Shown piece after piece: positions 6,592 to 9,736 of a DNA stretch of 9,736 nt. Position 1 is the stretch's first letter. The number at the start of each line of letters is the position of its first letter. The translations under genes were made by a program, and so were the position numbers. This stretch comes from Oscillospiraceae bacterium. GTDB lineage: Bacteria > Bacillota > Clostridia > Oscillospirales > Acutalibacteraceae. The stretch spans positions 1-9,736 of the forward strand of contig JAIRZH010000117.1 of assembly GCA_031267335.1 (NCBI GenBank), written 5' to 3'. The notes below the pieces were generated by a model that was not told where the DNA came from, searched no databases, and saw nothing but the letters and a program-made list of their open reading frames with translations.

Positions 6592-7116
6592 TTAAATTCG
6601 CTCCAACTTAAGATAATAGACTTCTTTAAAACTTTCCAGAACAACTTCGTTTACTTATAGTATTTTGATTTTAAATATATAATATGAATAAATACAGCAT
6701 AAAATAATGGGCATAAAATATTTAGTAACAAAGGTGATAAAAATGAAACCAAATTAGCGTTTCGGAAAGAAAAAAATAATAAAACATTATAAAAATAAAG
6801 AAATTACAAAAAACATAACCGAATATAGGAAGTATTTGAAATATAATTAAAAACATGGAAATTAAATGTAAAAGCGCAGAAAGAAAATTTTATGAAAGCC
6901 AGGTTCATCAAAGGCGAACGACGCTACAAATGATAATATGTCTCAAAGACACTAACTTGCTCGTTTTAAAAGAAAAACTTGCGTTGTTTTTCGTTTTCCT
7001 TTGATGATTGATTATACGACTATGCTTTATGCTAAATTTCATGTTAATAAGTTATAATTATTTATTGCACACTCCCAAATTTTCGATCATATATTTAGAA
7101 AAGGCAAAGCATTAAC
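6592..7116. other. 525-bp AT-rich spacer upstream of the USP gene
   Basis: Upstream (on the - strand) of the USP gene and downstream of the second ATPase copy. Visible structure is limited to a short direct repeat gcataaaata (6697-6706 and 6711-6720) and the inverted repeat at 6906-7006. No gene, RNA or IS remnant was recognised. The USP promoter must lie in its left part, but candidate boxes (TATTAT about 6613-6618 on the - strand with a poor -35) are too weak to call. Confidence 0.5.
6906..7006. repeat. inverted repeat, 16-bp arms 69 bp apart
   Basis: CATCAAAGGCGAACGA (6906-6921) and the reverse complement of 6991-7006 (CATCAAAGGAAAACGA) match at 14 of 16 bases. Inside the loop, ACTTGC occurs twice, each followed shortly by TCGTTTT. 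It may be another small foldback element or an extended RNA hairpin. Its arms differ from those at 2052-2217 and 4945-5058. Confidence 0.45.
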
Positions 7117-8556
7117 TTAACTCAAGCTAAAAATAAATCGCCTTTTTGAATTAAATTCCATTTTTGCATTTTTAACCACATGGCCTTCTTGCTTCTTTTT
7201 TAATACAAATTCTATAAAAGTTCCCCAAGCTTCAACCATTAAGTCGTTACAGCCTCTTGCTCCTCTATCGGACAAAACGCAATCTTTTGCCAAATTATTA
7301 AGAACATATTTTTCATTGAAATTACAAATTATTCCATGACTTTCCTTACATTTTTTTATAAATAAATCAATTTTAGGTTTTAATATTTTTTTATAAGATT
7401 CTTCATCTAGTTTATTAAATTCAACACAATTAAACCTTCTAGCTAAAGATTGGTCTACAGGATAGTTAGTTCTTGTTGGATCTTTTAAAGATTCTTCGCT
7501 ATCTTTTCCGCCCCAACAACTTGATAATTGATTAGTTGTAACTATGAACACAGTGGATTTAACGTCTACAAATATAAGTTTACCGTTTTTATCTCTGACC
7601 GGCATCATGCCACTTTCTTTTATTTGGGCAAGTGTTTCCAAAACTGAATTATTAGGGTCATTTTTTTGGGATTTATCATGATCATCAAAAATAATAATTT
7701 GATATGGATTTCTCCTTAAATTTATCACTAATTGAGAATCCACGCTAAAAAGTTTTTCTGCAGGGGTGGAATCGCCTGTCCCAAGTTTAATTGATGAACT
7801 AGTAATAAATTTGCTTGGGTCCAACTCAGAACCATATATTATTTTGGAAATTTCTGTTGCTGCAAGCGTTTTCCCAGCGCCGGATGACCCAGAAAAAACA
7901 AGGAGCAAAGGACATTTTTTTTCCTCTACGTTCGCCAACCATCCAATTACAATTTTACAAATTTCCGAAATTGGTCTTTCTTGGCCTACAAGATTTTTTT
8001 TCAAATTTTCCTGCATGACTTGCAACATCTCGTATGGGTCACTCGAATATTTTCTGCGTTCAAAAATGAATTTTCTTTTTAATTTTTCTAAAGCAGTTTT
8101 CGAAAACTGAAAAAAATCTTTTAAAACTCCACTTAGTGAACCCAAAATAAGAATTGTAAATCCTCCAGTTATAGGAACCAAATTGTTCGATATAGTACTG
8201 AATATTTTTTGAAACGATTCAATTTGTTTTCTTGTTACCTTTTCATCTATTAATAAAACAAGAGCTTCGCTAGCGGAAACTTCGCGTATTTCATGACGTA
8301 AACCTGATCTGCTTGAGCAGAAACTCCCAAAACAAACATCCAATAACGTCATTAAATTTCTATCATGCAAAATATCTAACTCAGATTTTTTCGGATTTAA
8401 ACTGACAATATGTTCAAAGAAAATTTCAAGTGCCGCAAGTTTACCTTTGTCAAGAAACAGGAAATCATTATATGCAACTCTACGAAAAAAAGCTGGAGCT
8501 CCGCTCACTTTTTGTTTCCAAAAATTCTCATTAGCTTTATTATCATTTTCTTTCAT
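7117..8556 (-). CDS. AAA+ ATPase, second copy: main part of a split gene
   Basis: 479 residues carrying everything after the frame break. Aligned with the intact copy at 206-2017, it is roughly 80% identical by eye over the ATPase domain but only about 40% in the region before it. Seen: a hydrophobic segment at about 129-145 (ITGGFTILILGSLSGVL), basic LKRKFIFERR, GQ box VGQERPI (190-196), Walker A GSSGAGKT (223-230), Walker B IIIFDDHDK (287-295), sensor 1 TTN (340-342), ARRFN (372-376) and GARG near the C-terminus. All ATPase motifs are preserved, including the unusual DD in Walker B. It has no convincing ribosome site of its own at 8556, and the first codons align to the middle of the homologous protein, so it is not a naturally independent gene. 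Either it is read by a shift from the upstream frame or the gene is a recent pseudogene. Confidence 0.8.
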   Translation of the reverse strand: MKENDNKANENFWKQKVSGAPAFFRRVAYNDFLFLDKGKLAALEIFFEHIVSLNPKKSELDILHDRNLMTLLDVCFGSFCSSRSGLRHEIREVSASEALVLLIDEKVTRKQIESFQKIFSTISNNLVPITGGFTILILGSLSGVLKDFFQFSKTALEKLKRKFIFERRKYSSDPYEMLQVMQENLKKNLVGQERPISEICKIVIGWLANVEEKKCPLLLVFSGSSGAGKTLAATEISKIIYGSELDPSKFITSSSIKLGTGDSTPAEKLFSVDSQLVINLRRNPYQIIIFDDHDKSQKNDPNNSVLETLAQIKESGMMPVRDKNGKLIFVDVKSTVFIVTTNQLSSCWGGKDSEESLKDPTRTNYPVDQSLARRFNCVEFNKLDEESYKKILKPKIDLFIKKCKESHGIICNFNEKYVLNNLAKDCVLSDRGARGCNDLMVEAWGTFIEFVLKKKQEGHVVKNAKMEFNSKRRFIFSLS

Positions 8557-8845
8557 AAAAAAATCTATACGGATGGTCTACTTGTTGTTGTACAACGAAA
8601 CATTCTCGATATGATATCGGTAACCTATCGAAAATACGCTTAAAATCTGAAGAATTTACCAATGCTTTATTAAATTCATCTAAAGCTTCCCAAACCTCAG
8701 GAATTTCCCAAGGATTCACTAACACAATTTTTTCTTTTGCAGTTTTTGAAGCTTCAACATTTTGCGAAAAATTTAAACCATATCTATCACCGGGTTTATT
8801 TGATACACTTATTTCCCACAAAATTATAGACAAAAAACTCGCCAT
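8543..8845 (-). CDS. AAA+ ATPase, second copy: N-terminal fragment
   Basis: 100 residues from the first ATG, matching the N-terminus of the intact copy: hydrophobic ASFLSIILWE, then FSQNVEA, NPWEIPEV and DHPYRF against IASFLSIILWE, FSQNVEA, YPWEVSEV and EHPIKL. The matching frame continues upstream to ATT at 8902 (IIKYRENNKSKNIKVLKK against MIKYQRTTKNKKYKVFKK), so the original start was there, where the ATG now reads ATT. Starting at 8845 would lose the basic stretch in front of the membrane segment. The last four codons (YERK) after the T-run are out of frame with the homologue; the frame ends 14 nt inside the downstream part. Confidence 0.7.
   Translation of the reverse strand: MASFLSIILWEISVSNKPGDRYGLNFSQNVEASKTAKEKIVLVNPWEIPEVWEALDEFNKALVNSSDFKRIFDRLPISYRECFVVQQQVDHPYRFFYERK
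8557..8563 (-). other. T7 tract at the frame break
   Basis: On the coding strand the sequence is GA-TTTTTTT-ATGAAAG. With six T the reading would be R-F-F-M-K-E-N-D, which aligns with the intact copy; with seven, it ends after YERK. The tract can therefore be read correctly only after loss of one U in RNA, a +1 ribosomal shift, or a sequencing correction. The intact paralogue has no homopolymer at this place. Confidence 0.7.
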
Positions 8846-9018
8846 TACTTTTTTTAATACTTTTATATTTTTTGATTTGTTATTTTCACGATACTTTATA
8901 ATAACCCCCCCAAAAAAAAAAATCCGAAAAAACTATAATTCTACATAATTTATAACATATTTTTATCTTTTTTTTAATTTTATTCTAAATAGTTATATAA
9001 TCACTCACTAATAATTTA

Positions 9019-9047
9019 ATAGTACGAATAATTTTTAAGTTTGTCAA
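9019..9047 (-). promoter_or_regulatory. sigma-70-type promoter for the second AAA+ copy
   Basis: On the - strand: perfect -35 TTGACA (9047-9042), a 17-bp spacer, and -10 TACTAT (9024-9019). Expected transcription start is near 9012, giving a 5' leader of about 110 nt to the ATPase start. It lies after the GTPase stop, so the ATPase copy has its own promoter. This is the clearest promoter in the window. Confidence 0.65.
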
Positions 9048-9053
9048 ACTTAA
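9035..9053. promoter_or_regulatory. perfect 19-bp palindrome over the -35 box (candidate operator)
   Basis: TTAAGTTTGTCAAACTTAA is a perfect inverted repeat of 9-bp arms around one central T. The -35 hexamer (9047-9042) lies within it, a typical place for a repressor dimer to block RNA polymerase. No regulator gene is present in the window. RNA hairpin function is unlikely because it lies upstream of the expected transcription start, unless transcription from the GTPase gene reads through. Confidence 0.5.
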
Positions 9054-9158
9054 TTTATAAAAAATCCACAGAATATTATAAAAAAGGAAGCTTTGGAAAA
9101 AATGGAGTACTTCAGGGAGTTTTAAATAAAGTCTGATAATTCAGTTTTAGAAGAATTT

Positions 9159-9736
9159 TTAAGCAGGCATAATAACTCTATACATTTCGTTTTCGAATTC
9201 TAATATCTCTTCATCAGAAATACTTTGGCTTGAAATTGGGTTTTTAAATAAAGTTACTCTTCCACTAAGCTCGAGGTCATCTTCGATACTTTGATTTATG
9301 TGGTATTTTATAGATTCAATATTTTGATCTTTCGATGCTAATTCTGATCTGCTTAAAATTACCATAGCTTTAGTTTTAGAATTTGTTGCTTCTTTAAAAA
9401 TTCCGAACCAAGTTGTTAATTGTTGATCAATATTTTTGCTTAAGTCAACAAAAATTAATACAAGATCGGCATCCTCATGATATAATTTTATGCCAGATGT
9501 ATCCCGAAAATTAAATTTAATTTTTTGATTATTAAATGTTTGTTCTATTGAAATAAGTTCTCCTGAAATAGTAGGCCCATACTCCCTATTAAATACTCCG
9601 TTAAATATTCTTTTAATAAAAGTAGTCTTTCCACTTTCTGAGTTGCCTATAAGAGCTATTTTTTGTATTGATGGAATATTACTTTCATTCGGACTGTCAT
9701 CTTTTTTCTCGCCCGAATTGAATTTTTTCGCCAAAC
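9159..9736 (-). CDS. Ras/Rab-like small GTPase (5' end outside window)
   Basis: The frame is open to the window edge. The nearest possible start inside is TTG at 9734, without visible upstream context, so the true start probably lies outside. Counting from that TTG (191 residues): a hydrophilic leader of about 22 residues; the P-loop GNSESGKT (30-37); switch I with EYGPTIS, Thr55 matching the Ras/Rab effector-loop threonine; G3 DTSG (78-81) in place of DTAG; G4 SRSE (128-131) in place of NKxD; and a possible weak G5 in NPISSQS. The fold order (IQKIALIGNSESGKTTFI; QKIKFNFRDTSG) is that of Ras-superfamily proteins. The residue after DTSG is Ile, not the catalytic Gln of Ras, and the base-binding G4 is degenerate, so hydrolysis and GTP specificity may be altered. 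No C-terminal prenylation motif is seen (ends VIMPA). It may act on host vesicle traffic or be a bacterial Ras-like (MglA/Rup type) regulator. Confidence 0.75.
   Translation of the reverse strand, partial: LAKKFNSGEKKDDSPNESNIPSIQKIALIGNSESGKTTFIKRIFNGVFNREYGPTISGELISIEQTFNNQKIKFNFRDTSGIKLYHEDADLVLIFVDLSKNIDQQLTTWFGIFKEATNSKTKAMVILSRSELASKDQNIESIKYHINQSIEDDLELSGRVTLFKNPISSQSISDEEILEFENEMYRVIMPA

Larger units (their letters stand above)
7117..8902 (-). pseudogene. full extent of the split second AAA+ copy
   Basis: Joining the two parts by removing one T from the T7 tract gives a protein of about 594 residues from the ATT at 8902, close to the 603 of the intact copy. There are two lesions: a changed start codon and a one-base frame break. 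The ATPase domain carries no stop and no lost motif. The state is either recent decay or a gene still expressed through an ATT start and slippage. I favour recent pseudogenisation at modest confidence. Confidence 0.6.
8903..9158. other. 256-bp spacer between the GTPase gene and the second AAA+ copy
   Basis: AT-rich. It contains, on the - strand, the promoter at 9019-9047 with its palindrome (9035-9053), and next to the ATPase start a T11 run (8922-8912) followed by G7 (8911-8905). The G7 occupies the position of the GGAGG ribosome site of the intact copy. No clear terminator for the GTPase gene and no gene were seen. Confidence 0.55.

Noticed and set aside
9133..9148. 16-bp exact match to ATPase codons at 1479-1494 (ctgataattcagtttt)
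   Set aside because: Flanking sequence does not align beyond a few bases; a match of this length is expected about once by chance in a window this AT-rich.

Overview
The window is strongly AT-rich, has short genes separated by long AT-rich spacers, and uses the standard code. It mixes bacterial housekeeping genes with eukaryote-like genes. The two housekeeping genes, murD and pfkA, read by eye as Firmicutes/Clostridia-type proteins, and several genes have GGAGG/GGAG/AAAGG-type Shine-Dalgarno sites. Around them lie a ubiquitin-specific protease (peptidase family C19), a Ras/Rab-like small GTPase, and two copies of a membrane-anchored AAA+ ATPase of the Clp/HSP100-torsin type. My inference is a reduced-genome bacterium living inside a eukaryotic cell (a protist or animal host), probably from the Clostridia. 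Termite-gut-protist Clostridia symbionts such as 'Candidatus Improbicoccus' are a candidate comparison, but lineage cannot be fixed from this window.

Layout. 1-205: non-coding, with an imperfect direct repeat (copies 98 bp apart) and a 24-bp palindrome. 206-2017 (+): intact membrane AAA+ ATPase. 2018-2462: spacer holding a 166-bp foldback, MITE-like element and a possible 21-codon leader ORF whose stop overlaps the murD start. 2463-3851 (+): murD. 3937-4905 (+): pfkA. 4906-5223: convergent spacer with nested inverted repeats, probably the terminator region. 5224-6591 (-): ubiquitin-specific protease with a complete Cys/His/Asp triad and two hydrophobic segments. 6592-7116: long spacer with one further inverted repeat. 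7117-8902 (-): second copy of the AAA+ ATPase, split by a one-base shift in a T7 tract, with the original ATG apparently changed to ATT. 8903-9158: spacer with a clear sigma-70-type promoter whose -35 box lies in a perfect 19-bp palindrome. 9159 to the right edge (-): Ras/Rab-like GTPase, 5' end outside the window.

How it fits together. MurD (peptidoglycan precursor synthesis) and PfkA (glycolysis) are ordinary metabolism and show a cell that still makes wall precursors and runs glycolysis. The USP, the GTPase and the AAA+ pair form a separate theme. The USP and GTPase families act mainly on eukaryotic cell biology (ubiquitin and Ras-type signalling), and the USP and AAA+ proteins share an unusual plan: hydrophobic N-terminus, second hydrophobic segment, basic stretch, then enzyme domain. 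Two inverted AAA+ copies bracket murD, pfkA and the USP gene, which suggests duplication and possible inversion of this block. The second copy is decaying or is rescued by slippage.
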